Part shown: positions 36,218 through 48,500 of the stretch, one piece after another
Layout: each line of letters opens with the position of its first letter
How positions within the stretch are numbered: position 1 is the stretch's first letter
Origin: Tigriopus japonicus
Lineage: Eukaryota > Arthropoda > Copepoda > Harpacticoida > Harpacticidae
Assembly: GCA_010645155.1 (NCBI GenBank)
Contig: CM021320.1
Coordinates: 6,023,247 to 6,087,246, forward strand
Direction: 5' to 3'
Length of the DNA stretch: 64,000 nucleotides
Position numbers and translations under genes: made by a program
The notes under the pieces: generated by a model
The model's database searches: none
What the model was told of the DNA's origin: nothing
What the model saw: the letters and a program-made list of their open reading frames with translations, nothing else

Positions 36218-39200
36218 CTAAGTATCGGGCGTCCGACCGCCACCACTGCTGTCCAATCTCGCCATGGCCTCACCAGCCCCAGTTTTGGGCGATTTGGCTT
36301 GCGATAGGCCTCGCCGGGTGCGCGCACCGTTGGCCGATGGATTGCGCAGGACAAGTGGGGGCTTGTGCTTCGTACTCGAGTCAAACAAACGAATCGTCTC
36401 CCGGACTCGAGACTTTCTAGCCGAGGCCGGTTTAGTTCCACTTGGTGATTCCACCGAAACCTGTTTGACCATCTTGCTAGACCTCACCGGACTCGGACTG
36501 GTTCCGAATTTAGCCTCCAGTCTCTTTGGAAGAGAGATGGGTCTGGGGATTCTGGACTTGGATTTTCGTCCGGACCCGCTCAGAGTGCTCCCACCACTTT
36601 CAGAGGTAGGTGTGCGAGCGTCACTGGGAATAGAAACACCCCCAGCGCTCGTGGTCCAACTGGAATGACTGCGGGAATAAAAGGCTGCACTAGGCACGGT
36701 TTCCAGAAGATCCGTGGCGAATGGGAGATCAAGATGGAATGGAATTGAGTAGAGTCGTTGGAGACAGAAATTGAGCTCGTCAAACAGGAGCCTAGTCTCC
36801 TTGTGAAGGGCGCAGATGTAGGCGTGTCTCTCATAAAATCGAAGGAGAACGTCCATGTTCCATTTGAGTTTAGCATACCAGATGTGCAGACACGACATGC
36901 TGTGGAAGAGAAAATGGGATCTTAGTGCAGTAATTGAATCAAGTGGGGAGAATGAAGCCTTCTGCACCAAATTCAGAATAATTGAGATGGCTCACGCTAA
37001 AAGGCTACTCTCATTCACTCAAGTGGCACTTATCGTTCCAAAAATATCTGATCAATATAGAGGCAATGGAATGGGTTAGAAAGAGGATCTTACTTGAGAA
37101 GTCCTGCCACAAAACCGGCAAACTTCCGCTCATCTTCGCCACTTGCGGCGAACTTGGAATTTAGGAGCATGACCAAGTCACACGTGGATTGAGCCGATGA
37201 AGGTCCCTGTCGTGTCAAGGCCTCAATAACACTCCACACGGTTGTCTTCATTCGACCAAAGCTCGTGATGACCTCGGGTTTGAGCCCATCTGACATGATC
37301 GCATAGAGAGCCGGACAGAGCTCGTGGAAGAGAATGCAACGAGCTGAGGCCGAAGCAGACATGCCTGATGATCCCTGATCATCCTCTTGGTAGATCAACA
37401 ACCTCTCTACGGCTTGGTAGAGAGTGATGAAAAGTCCTGAAATAAGGAAATTTACGGTGTAGGGAAATGTTCCAAAAATAGCAACTCGAAAAGGGCTAAT
37501 TGATCTTATCTTTTCCCTCTTCACCGCATTGTTGTTCCTAGGCAAAGGTACGCACCATTTCGCTTTAGGGTCCGATACCACTCTCAGTCTATTGCCAAAG
37601 GCTAGTTCTTATCAATACTACTTAATGCCAAAAGGGAAGGGAACTACGCACTTGGAACAACCTTCATTCATCTCATTAGAGCCTCTCCTCTTCCTTCAAG
37701 GAGGAATGGTAAGACCAAGAAAGGACTCGATCTTTCTCTTGTCCCCCGCAAAAAAATATCTACGAAAGTTTCTGTTGGCATTGGCCTACTTACACACTTA
37801 CAAATGGCCAAAAGGGCTCTCAATTGTTCGGTAAGTAAAGGACCAGGGCGGTAGTCCGTTTCCTTCTTTCTAAAATGTAGGAGCCTCAATTGGGTCTAAG
37901 TGTAGAACCCCACCTTACCTCCAAGATGTTCCACGTGATTTCCCCTCTGGCTAAACTCTAGTATTGTGGACCAAAAGAAAACGTGCACTCTCTGTTGGAG
38001 TGACAAGAAAGCCAATCCAATAAAAGTCTGATCCAATTTCCATAAATGCTCGGAACTTTCTTGCCTTGCTGCGTATCCTTGTGGTCTTACCTCTTTTATG
38101 GGTGAGATCAAAGTTGATGCCTTGCTTGGGCATGCACAAGTTCATATGGAATGGGTATTCTGCCGAGGTGCCATTGGCTCGGCGAGCCCCAGGAATGCCA
38201 GCTGATGAGCCCACGGGGTTGTTATTGGTAGCTACTCCAGAGAGTCGCGACAATCTAGAATTGGACCGATCCTCTTCTTCAGGGGTCCAGGTATCACACA
38301 GGTCATTCTGACTTCCAGACTGAAATGGAAAAACCCTCGGAATGTTAAAGGAAGTCTCAAGGCCTCCTCAGCTGGGGAATGCAGAGCGCTCCAACAATGG
38401 TACAAAGGCTAAGGAGAACCACTCCTTGAAAGTAAGGGGAGACTGCTGTTCCATAATAGGAATAATTCATGTGGTAGGCACATCACTGATACACAAGGGA
38501 GTGTTCGGTAACCATGCTATGCACGAAAAACAAAGTAGATAAGTTTGAATAATATTCAAAGGAATTAGTATTACACATGTGTACATGACCCCTGAAGTCC
38601 AAATTACAAGTGTGTGGGAAATGTGTGTTTCGTGACGTTACAAACATGTATGCTGCTGCACCAAATCCAAAAGTCTAACGTGATATCCGTGTACATTTTA
38701 TTGTTGGCAGTAAAGTTCTCTTGAACGTTTTTTTCTTTGCCAAAAGCTGACCTGGCTTTTGTATTCCCTATTTGAGTTTGTTTTACCTTGGGGAATTCAC
38801 TGGGTCGGCGAGGGATCCGACCACTCGTGGAACTGGACAAGGGCGTAGTAGGTTGCTGAAGAACTTGAGAAAGATAGTCTTGAGGAATATAGCTCCTTCG
38901 CTTGGACGCCCCCGCTTCCGAGCTTGTTTGATTATTGTTGTTGATCAGATTGAGATTGGCATCCTCCTTGCCTTTTCGAGAGGGGCGCATGCGCAGAACC
39001 ACTTGCTCCTTCTCAGGGGCATCGGTCCAAGCTTCCTTGACTTTGACAACTTGCACATCGTCAGCATTTGGGTGCTGGTACTTCTGATTGAACATCGACT
39101 TAATGGCCTCATTCTGAATGTCCTGACTCCGCATGACCCGATGGTCGGCAGCATGGAGCCGAGATAATGACTGACACACTTGGGAAATGGGCGATGCTCG

Positions 39201-42200
39201 GGCATTCTCGGATGAAGAGGGCAAGAGATGTTTCTGAGGGTCGGGAAGCAATGTCCGGAGCGACTCGCTATTTTGAATTTGCCTGCCGTGTGTCTTCGAG
39301 GATCGCTGAAGGTAACTTTCCACTGGGAGCGGTGGAGGCCTCAGTACAGATTGGAATTTGGAAGAGTTCTTGGAGTGCAAGAAAAACGCGTCCCACAACC
39401 CCACGTCGTTCTCGAGGAAGTCCAAATCTGGATACGCTCGAGAGGAGCGGTTTGAAGAGGGAGTGGTCACTTTACTACTACTCGATGGTAGTGGGGGTCT
39501 TCGTTTGACTGTGTTCGTGTCTTGGGCAGGGATGGTTCCACTAACTTTGTTAGCACTACTATCGCTTTCAGAATGACTAGCTTGGCTACTCGCAGCCCCA
39601 CTGGAACCACCATGTTCCACCGCAGTCTCTTCAATGCTTGTGAGTTGTCGGGAGGCTGTTTTCAAAAACTGATTGACCGTGTCTTTACTTCGCATCATGG
39701 GAATACCACAGCCTCCAAATTGTTGTTCGTCTTGTTGCTGATTATCTCCGACCAAATTGATTTGCGTGGCCAAGGGGTCGTCAAATGAGAGCCGATCCTC
39801 TCGATTCTTCATGAAGGCATTGACCAGTTTAGCCTCACTGCCTGGGGTGAGGTCGTTGGTGTTCTGATTACCATTGCCCCTCTTTTCCCTCCCCATGTCA
39901 GGGAGACTTCTCGACTTCCTCGATTCGGTCGAGGCCGAGCCTGAGGCCGAGGATGATGCATTATTATTGTTATTTAATGAGTTCTCTTCACGGTATCTCG
40001 AGCGCCAACGCTCTGGTTGAAGTGGCTGTTGTTGATGTGAAGGAATTGGTTGTTGCTGATATTGGTTGTAAGACTCGCTCCGTTGCTTGCTTCCCAAGTT
40101 TGACCAGGTGGTCAGCTTCCCTGACGATTCTCCACTCCCGGAGCCTCCACTCCCCAACAATAACGGAATGGGATTGTTTTCATCTGGAAATGAAGCGCCA
40201 CAAGATGAGAAAACTTCTAAGGAGTGCGCCACTCTTCCAATTAAGACGTCTAATGTCTTCTTAAACGTCTACTAAATCTCCCTCAAGCCTCAAGGCTAGA
40301 GATAACCTCCAAAAACAACAACACCCAGAAAAAAGTTTTCTCCATTTCCCCAAACCTACCTCCAGCAGAGGAGCCAATGGCTCCAGAAGAACTCATACTG
40401 GCGTACATGCTCCCCGCTCCACCGTGTCCACTGTAGGTAAGTTGATAATGGTTCTTGTTGACTTTGACCTGATCTGCATAATTGAAATCTGGCGCATCCA
40501 TTAAGGAATCTTGAATGTTGCTTTGCTTCCCGAGGCCACCATCACCAACGAGACCGCCCAAACAGGGCAATCCTTCTCCTGTCTGATTCAATAGACTTGA
40601 ATCGCGCATAGAGGAGAAAAGCACCTCCGAGCGACAAATTGACATGTCCGCACTGGATCCTCCGGATTCATCCTCCTGCAATCAAAGGGCATAACTATGT
40701 ATATAACTATGACAATGATCAACTGGCGTCCTGCAAACCTTTTGAAATGAAACATTAAACAAAGAGCCCAGGGGCGAATGAAGTCGGTTACCCCCTTTAA
40801 GGTCGGAATACCGATGAGTTGGCTCACGCAGATCGATTATGGGATAACCAAATGCATACACAATAGCCAAATAAGAGAAAACGCTGGGGAATTGGGAGCC
40901 TCAAGACAGTAGGACTTTCAACTTCCACAATGTTCAATTTGGTGGTGGTCATAAAAAGGGGTTGAAATACACTTCATAACTTGAAAAGGCGCTATCATAA
41001 AAAGGCAATTCCAGATGGTAAAAGTAACTTAGAAGGATCTTACAATAAAGGGAGAAAAAAGCGTTTGATTATGATTAACCCCATTAAGCCAAGGTTTAAC
41101 TTCGTGTTGACAATCATTTCCTCTAGGGTGTAAATGGACTTCAAAACATAAAGAACGAATGTTGAATCGAGTTTTACAATGGTGTTCAAGTTCTTTTCTG
41201 TGGCTTTTTTGCCAATAAAAAATCCTATTTAAACAAAGACTTGAGGCTATTTCGCTAAACAGAAAGATCGAAAGGACTTCCAAGTCAAAGTCTTGCTCAA
41301 CCAGAACAAAACACAATTTGCAAAGAATTGATTTGTTTCTCAGGCAGTATGTTGTTCCTATTAGCCTTGGATTTTAGAACTTCGCTTCGTCACATTTCGC
41401 AAAAAAAAATCATGAATGAAACCTCATATCTCCCTATAACCGAAAAGTTTGACCTTGGGCGTCCGAGCAAAAGAGGTTTCTATTTCCATCCAAAGAAGTT
41501 GTTATTTCCCTCAGTGAACATTCATCTAAAATTGAATTTGCCCCACTCCTCTAAATAAGTGCTTGAAAACAGGATCCTCAATCTTCGTTTGACAAAGTCA
41601 GCCCGAGTGTGACATTTCCAGTTATAAAAATTGTCTTCGTCATTGAAACCCTAAGCGAAGCCGACGAAGCGTAGGAAAGGATTGGGCAATATTTGAGCCT
41701 GCCACTTGTCTCAACCCTGAGATAATATTAATTAGACCCTTCTTGATGACTTTAACCCCTTGAAGGAGCAATCTTTCGTACTAGCACAGTACAAATCTAC
41801 ACAACGGTGTTACTGGCATTTGAAACTGAGAACCTGAGCTTTTGAAGGAGTGGAAGGGGTGAATGTATGGACGTGGGGAAACTAATTAAGCTCCCCCAGC
41901 CTTCCCTTCAGTTTCTACCTTGTTTGTCTCTCATCCACTCACCGGTGGCTGCATATTATTCAGTAAATTGCATGTTCATTGACAACGGTTTTTAAATATG
42001 AGTTGTGCACGGGAAAAACATCTTGAAACTTGGGAGTTTCAAGCTCGATTTCTGGAGAATCGGTGAAATGTAGAAGCGTAATGTTCTTTCCATTTCAACA
42101 ACAACGACTTGCAGTGCACTGCATCATACTCAAGGCGATCCAGGCATTCATGAGTCAGTCCGTTAATTGAGGAACGTAAACAAACTGGGGAATTTTCGAA

Positions 42201-43577
42201 ATGAAATGGAACAACGTGCTTCACTGGAACTGGGACGCCTCAGTAGTACAGTGCTGTATGTCAATTTGTGCTGCAAAGCACACAAAATTGAATGTTCCCC
42301 TCGAGAAACATTGCCTGACATTGAAAAACGACTACAGTTTGGAAACGATTCCTACATAAAAGAAAGAAGTGGATTTGAAGAGCACCGTGAAGCACTTCTT
42401 AGCAGTTTTGGCAGTTATTGAATGCATCGCAAAATATGTAACTGAATTGAAGGGTCAGGGTGACTCGACTGAAAACTCACATGAAGCGTTCCATTCAGTT
42501 GCGATTAGATCATTTGATAAGCTCACAGAGCTGATCTGATCGAAATCAACCAAGGGAGAATCTAGGATGAAAGGCAATTTAGCCCTCATAGAAAATAGAA
42601 GACTGGGAATGACAGCCCTGTTTGGTCCCTTATCATCGGAACGACGACCCTGTTCTTATTGACGACTAAATATGAGGTTGGAGCATTCTCTTTCGCTCTA
42701 TTTGTCTCTACCCTCTCCTCCTCTTGCCATTAAAAGTGTGTCTTATCGCCTCGGTTAAGAAACTATGCAAAGAATTTCCTGTTAAATTGTGTTCCACTTC
42801 ATAGGAATGAAAGTCGTTCTGCTCATTTTCCTGAACCGTCATCCACTTTCAATGCAAAGCGCGCTTTACTTCCATCGCTAAGCTTCATCATTGGCTGGCT
42901 AATGACTTGTATAAATAGGTATTTTCTGTCGACCAACACGGCTATGCTTAACCATTATGGTTTGATGAACAGTTGTCCATTACAAAGGAATAAAAACCAT
43001 TTGCGCGCATTACACTGCTTAAGGCTTGAACTTCCTTGAACACCATTATCACGCATTCCGAATAAAGTAGAATTGTCCAATGAATGATGTTTGAATGTCG
43101 CCGGAGCGAGCACTATTGAATAGATAATCAGGTAACAGAATACGTGTCAGCCTCCTTTTAAGGCTTCCCCGAGAAAAAAAGAGACACCAGGAACATGGAA
43201 CACATTCCTGGGACAATTCATTGATTATCGGAAATATCGCGTAATCAATGCATACTGAAGTTGGAACACAAGTTATGTAGGAAGCATTAGCTATCTATGT
43301 GCGTAAATTAGTGTGACTGGTATGCATTACTTACACCACAGGAGAAGGCGTAGGCCAGATCTTCATTGCGGAAGTCCTCGAAATCGATTTCGGCGAGATT
43401 GGTATCCGTGGCGATTGGATCATGGTGGGGTTCCATCCAAGTATAATCCATGGTTTTGTTCCCACTGGTCGTGGTTCCACTGGAGTTGCAATCGGTATTG
43501 ATGGTGTTGGGGCCCCCACGCACCCCCACACGGCTCTTGGTTTGACTGCCTTGATTGGGTGATTCTGAAATGGCCAT
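36218..43577 (-). CDS. RUSC/UNC-14-like RUN-domain protein, complete six-exon gene (1069 aa)
   Basis: Minus-strand coding exons: 43335-43577, 40360-40675, 38787-40183, 38091-38319, 37094-37436 and 36218-36899. They total 3210 nt with GT-AG junctions in matching phase. The start ATG sits in a strong context (CACCATGGCC). Residues about 190-650 are low-complexity, rich in Ser, Gln and Asn, with Pro motifs that could bind SH3 domains (RRPPLPSSSS, LRPPPLPVESYL). The RUN domain covers about 715-905: INFDLTHKRGLFITLYQAVE, CPALYAIMSDGLKP, RKFAGFVAGLLNMSCLHIWY and LYSIPFHLDLPFA. These match RUSC1/2 and C. elegans UNC-14, adaptors in kinesin-linked vesicle transport and Rab-type GTPase signalling. The tail is basic and Ser/Arg-rich, ending RTPDT, with no SH3 domain like that closing vertebrate RUSC. 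Orthology is inferred from the RUN domain. Confidence 0.88.
40676..43334 (-). other. First coding intron of the RUN gene (2.66 kb)
   Basis: The donor GTAAGT follows 43335 and the acceptor TTGCAG precedes 40675. Nothing coding is recognised inside; short frames on both strands lack family features. Confidence 0.6.
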
Positions 43578-44406
43578 GGTGAAAGATATTTTTGTCCCTG
43601 AGCAACCACACACTGCTACCCTGAATAGTCAACACATAAGAAGGGCATCACTGTTTGAGATCAATGTTTTGGTGACACTGCACTCAGTTCCCAGGTGTGT
43701 TCGGGGGTTTCTAAAGGAACCTTCACTACACAGGCTACACTTTTGGGCATGGAACCTCAGATTCAAGGGTTGAAACAGCCCTTGAACACTCCGGAATCCG
43801 GAGTGGAGTTTTCGTAGTCACTTTGACGTTGTCCTTCTCTCACTAGTCTCAAGCTGAAAAATTGTATCCACCGAACACCGCCTTGTCATAAGTTGCAACT
43901 CTCGGCGCAGCGGCGGTCTGGCCATGACATCCCTGCAGCTCCTCTCCTTCGTTTCATTCCTTCTATCTGGCAGACTAGTAGTCACTCATCCAACATCACA
44001 CCGGGCCAGTGTAACTCGGTACCTCGCAAAACTTGTATGTAGTCGTACTACTCAGAACTCAGAGTCGAGGTACTTGGGGATCAACGCTAAACCTCCCCAC
44101 ATACCGCCTTCCTCTGAGGAGCGGTGTTTCCTTCGAGCGTTCCGCAGCTCAGATATCGAGCTTTGGATTAGGAGAGGGTTCGTTCAAATTCGTCCTCCTC
44201 CCTCCCCTTCGTTTCAAGCCTGAAGAAGGAGCCAAAACGAGAGTGCTCACAGACTCGGTTCTGAGACCAGGAAATTCTGGGTTCTCTACAGATTCTTTTC
44301 GGATCAGTCTACATTGGAGCTAAGAATTTATCCGTGTAGGGATTTTATGTAATCCGACAGAACTGCAGCAACGAGGGATGTGGAGCCAGCCTCAAAGAAA
44401 CAGAGC

Positions 44407-44421
44407 GAGAGAGAGAGAGAG
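44407..44421. repeat. (GA)7 microsatellite upstream of the RUN gene
   Basis: A 15-base GA tract about 830 bases upstream of the RUN gene start codon. GA tracts are common near arthropod promoters, where GAGA-type factors can bind, but a role here is only a guess. Confidence 0.6.
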
Positions 44422-45529
44422 GCGACGAGTTGGGCCCATCTCACTGAAACATCTGCCTCGGCAACGCCACAGTTCACAGTGAGGCAAGAACATGTGTGAT
44501 AGATATGTTAATGACATCACACAACAACATCAGCTACTCAAACGTGCCTTCCAGCTTAGTGAACCAAAGTAATATAGTAGTTGCAGAGGCAAAGAGTTGA
44601 TGAGCTTATCGTGTCATACCATCTTGGGATGGTCCATGAACTGGATTAATGACGACGAAAAAAGAGGTCCCTTTCTATTATTTTGCACTATGCATACATT
44701 CGAAAGAGTCTTCGAGTATTTCTTTAGGGTGAGAGAACTCCTCCTTGCCAAACTCCTCGATTTTTGGCAATAATTTCCGGCAGGTCTGTATGGTTGCATG
44801 CAGTCATGTCGGTTTTTTAGTCTTGGCTCCAGTAATGCAGGCCTATACACACAGGGCACTGAGCTTGAATGCCTGTCTCACACATGTGGCTAAGGATGAG
44901 TCATCCACGATGCCAAAGATCCAACCAATACCACAGATGCGAGAATCCAACGTTCATCGCGCGAGCTTAACCTGTCATCCTAAGCAGTTAACAATAGGCA
45001 AGGTCACCTCGATTTTTGTATTCATGAACGGAGGGAAAACAACTTTTCACACACCTCGAATATGATATAACCCTACTACGAGAAGGTAGCGTCATATCTA
45101 TTTGAAAAAGATAAGACTGGAGAGAGAAGGAAGATCTTTCCATCTCTATGAAGAAGCCAACTAAGAGACACGAGATCATCTTGGTTGCTAACGATTTCCG
45201 TTGCAGAAGACTTATTTCTCGCCTCTCTGTCTCTTTGTAGGCTCATACCACAGTTGTTTCTGCATAACGATTTCCTACTCGATTCACACAGAATGGTTCT
45301 GGTATCTCAGCTCAAATTTTCTTTGGCTCGCCTTTTCGCTACATCTTTCACGAAAGTCGCTCTTTTCACCCAAGTGTCTTGAGTAGTTACGGTAACACCA
45401 TTACCTCGCCGTCAGATGTCATCGCTAATTAAAGCGCCTAGTTTGAAACCATCCGTCCATAAAAGCTACTGCTCATTATTACCCGAAAGAAACTCCCGCA
45501 GAAATTTGAAGAAAAAGGGGACATTGTTG

Positions 45530-45550
45530 TGATACGGTTTCACCGTATCA
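45530..45550. repeat. Perfect 9-bp stem hairpin with 3-base loop
   Basis: TGATACGGT and ACCGTATCA are exact reverse complements around TTC. A further ATACCGTA follows at once. It lies in the gap between the two divergent genes; function unknown. Confidence 0.6.
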
Positions 45551-48500
45551 AATACCGTAGGTTCTCTTACAATGGGATACCTTCATAATAGATATGGGGA
45601 AACGAAACTTTTACTGGGAGTGCCGAAACTAGCGAGCATACTTGGAAGAAAAACATGATGGATCTGCCCTCCTAAAATTAGATCCATCGCCTATCCAATA
45701 GACAACCAGTCGTCTCTTGAATAGTGAACAACGGCCCCCTTTAGACATGACATGGAAAAGACAAACTACCTTTGCATCAACAAACCATTCGTCTTGCCGT
45801 AAATGCAAAATTTTAGGGGGAGAGGGCGAGAACACTGCATTTTTTGGCGCACAAACGCACATGCTTGGCTACTACCTTTGGGCGGTTAACCTTCGGCAGT
45901 TTCGACATTTTTGAAACATTGACTCCAAGTAAGAGAGAGAAGGCGAAAGAAGCTCTCAAGTCTTCATGGAAAAGGAGAAGAGCACAAAAAAGTTATGCTG
46001 TGCATGCCAAACGACCGACTACTCTCCCTTCATCATGGATGGATCGAGCTTTGGAAGAACTGAACTTTTGCCCCCTTCTCGGCTTTTTCTCACTTGGCTG
46101 ATTGAGCAGAAGGCTCCAAGGGCGTTCCCATGGAACCCGAGTACCCAAACTCAAGGTTTGGGCTCCTCTTGCCGACTTGAGAGTTTCCAATTCATTTCTA
46201 ATTGACTCCATACTTCTTTTCCTTTCTTACTTATTAGGGGTTGGACCTGGCAAATCAGGAAGACAAAGGCCGAAGTTTGGAGAAGAGAGGGTGACTCGTT
46301 ACTCTTTGCCTGGTTGAGCACACACACCTACAATTTGTCTTGATTTCCTCCCACGACCAAACGAACGGTTACTTTTCTTTCTTTCCCCTTCAAGTGACCC
46401 TCCTTCCTCGTTACAAGCAAATCGAGCTTTGAAGCCTGTAATGGCTGGAGATCTCTAATCAATATTAATCCATTCTAATGATGTCCATATGTCGCTCCCA
46501 CACGAAAAAAGGAAGAGTCCAAGTCATACAACTCCCCAAAATCATCATTATCGTCACCATCATCCCCATTCGATCCCATTTGGCGTGAGTCTTTTGGCCT
46601 GAAAGCTCAACAGATACGAGCTCAAGCCCAAAATGTTGGCTTCATTCTCTTGGTTAGATCTATGTACATAGAGAGAGTGATGCAGATCCTCAGAATCTGA
46701 TTTCGAAACGAATCGATCGGAGGCAAATTTAGGCTTCGCATTCGTCGAATCGATTTGTAGGGCACAAGGCCGTCGAATGCCTTGATCGAAACTGGCCTAC
46801 TGTACTACAATCAGAGCGATCTTGTTTTGCCGAAGAAGACAATGACATTTTAATGACACGGACTTGGCTCAGAGGGGTCATACTAGCAAGACAAGCATTC
46901 TGATTCTGTTCTTGAATCCAAGAACTCATTTCTAGACATTGCAAAAAAGGGGTGTAATTGGCAAATTCGCCAAGATTGTAGGTTATGTTATCTCAGCCAG
47001 AAACCCAACCAGTTGTGGCTGAACTGCCGCTCCCGATGAGAATACGGAGCAAAAAGTAACAAAGGTATCCCCACTTGAGATTGCCATTTACGGAGCTGAA
47101 GATGAAGCTTCCCAGCTCCATCAGATTGGTTACAGAACAAACGTCTGTGAATGTTTTTCACAGAACGAAATACCCTTTGGGGTAACATGCCTTGTGGCCA
47201 ATTCATTGTGCGTGCTTGCCATTCGTCTTTGTACCGAGCAGGCAACGCAAAATCGTCAAAACTATGTCTGTAACTCCCTTGTGGAACAAAAAAAAGTGTG
47301 GTTCCTAGAGGTTCGGCAAAGAGCTAATATTGCTTTCTATGTGTTAAGTAGATACCTTTTTGTTGGGTAAACTGGACGGAATTGCTTTCCACTTAGTCCT
47401 ATAGGTATTCAGTCTGAGTACATACCCTGAACCATCTCAAGAATGAATAGAGAAACTTGATTCGTTTGGCCCTCTTTGCATGCACGTGAATCTTTTTTGG
47501 CGGAGCCACAAAGACCTCTTCAATCCTGTTTGACAGAACGAGTTGTATCGACAAAAGGGCCTCGTTTGTAGCTGTGGCTTGTTCAAAGGTGTTTTGAATG
47601 AGACCAGGCTTCTCATTGTTTGTGCACTACTCCGTCTCTCACATGCCATCACGTAATCAAAATCTCGATCAAAGCCTAGCTCGATCCTCCCCTCGATCCC
47701 AAGTGCAAGAACAGTTCTCGTTATGCAAGATTTTCTTTTCCACCTTTTACCCCGGAATTCTCCAAGGCTAGATAAGAGTGGGAAACTCTTTGTAATCTTG
47801 GAGCCCAATCTTAAGGCCCCCAATATTTGTGGACAAAAGAGCACTTCCACAGAAGATACATCCACACTCCTCTCGAAGCAACAACACCACCACCACCACA
47901 ACAAAAAGTGACTTCAGAACGAACTTGGATGGATGAGGAATTTTGATCAATGAGGTCTCTCTTTCTCGCCGTGTCAGAGAACGTCTCTTTGAGGGGACTC
48001 CTGAGAAAAATGCCCAACATTTGAGACATCCAATTTTGGTCATCACCCCGATTCACCACAGTCACGAGTTGACAACTAGATTGGCTTTGATGATGAAGAG
48101 CAATGGGAGATTGGGCTCATAACAAAACGACCTCCATCCGATCAGAAAGCTTATAATAACCTTCTTTCTAAAGCTTCATTGTTCCCGACAACAATATAAA
48201 AAAGAGATACTACATAGTGTTTAGAGTCAAGTCCACTTCCCCAATTTGGGATCCATCCATCAATGAGGTGTCAAGAGATTGTAGTGGCTTAATCCTTGTT
48301 GTCGAGAGATCGTGACCAATACCACCAACTACGTTTCTGAAGCCAATCCAAATCAAGAAACCAAAAGCCAAACCAACGATAACACCATCAGCATGACCTT
48401 TTGGCTTTGGAAATGAGCATTCCTTGCCTCAAAGCGAGGTTTGTTTGCCCAGAGGTTCAGGTGGAAACTACTCAAACTCTTGGTCGGGGTTCTTTGAGCA

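Noticed and set aside
36264..36668. 134-codon plus-strand frame
   Set aside because: It is antisense to the last exon of the RUN gene and mirrors its Ser/Arg-rich codons.
38604..38786. C-terminal extension of the large RUN-gene exon frame
   Set aside because: The frame runs on past a good GTAAAA donor at 38786 into the intron; the next exon (38091-38319) continues in matching phase.
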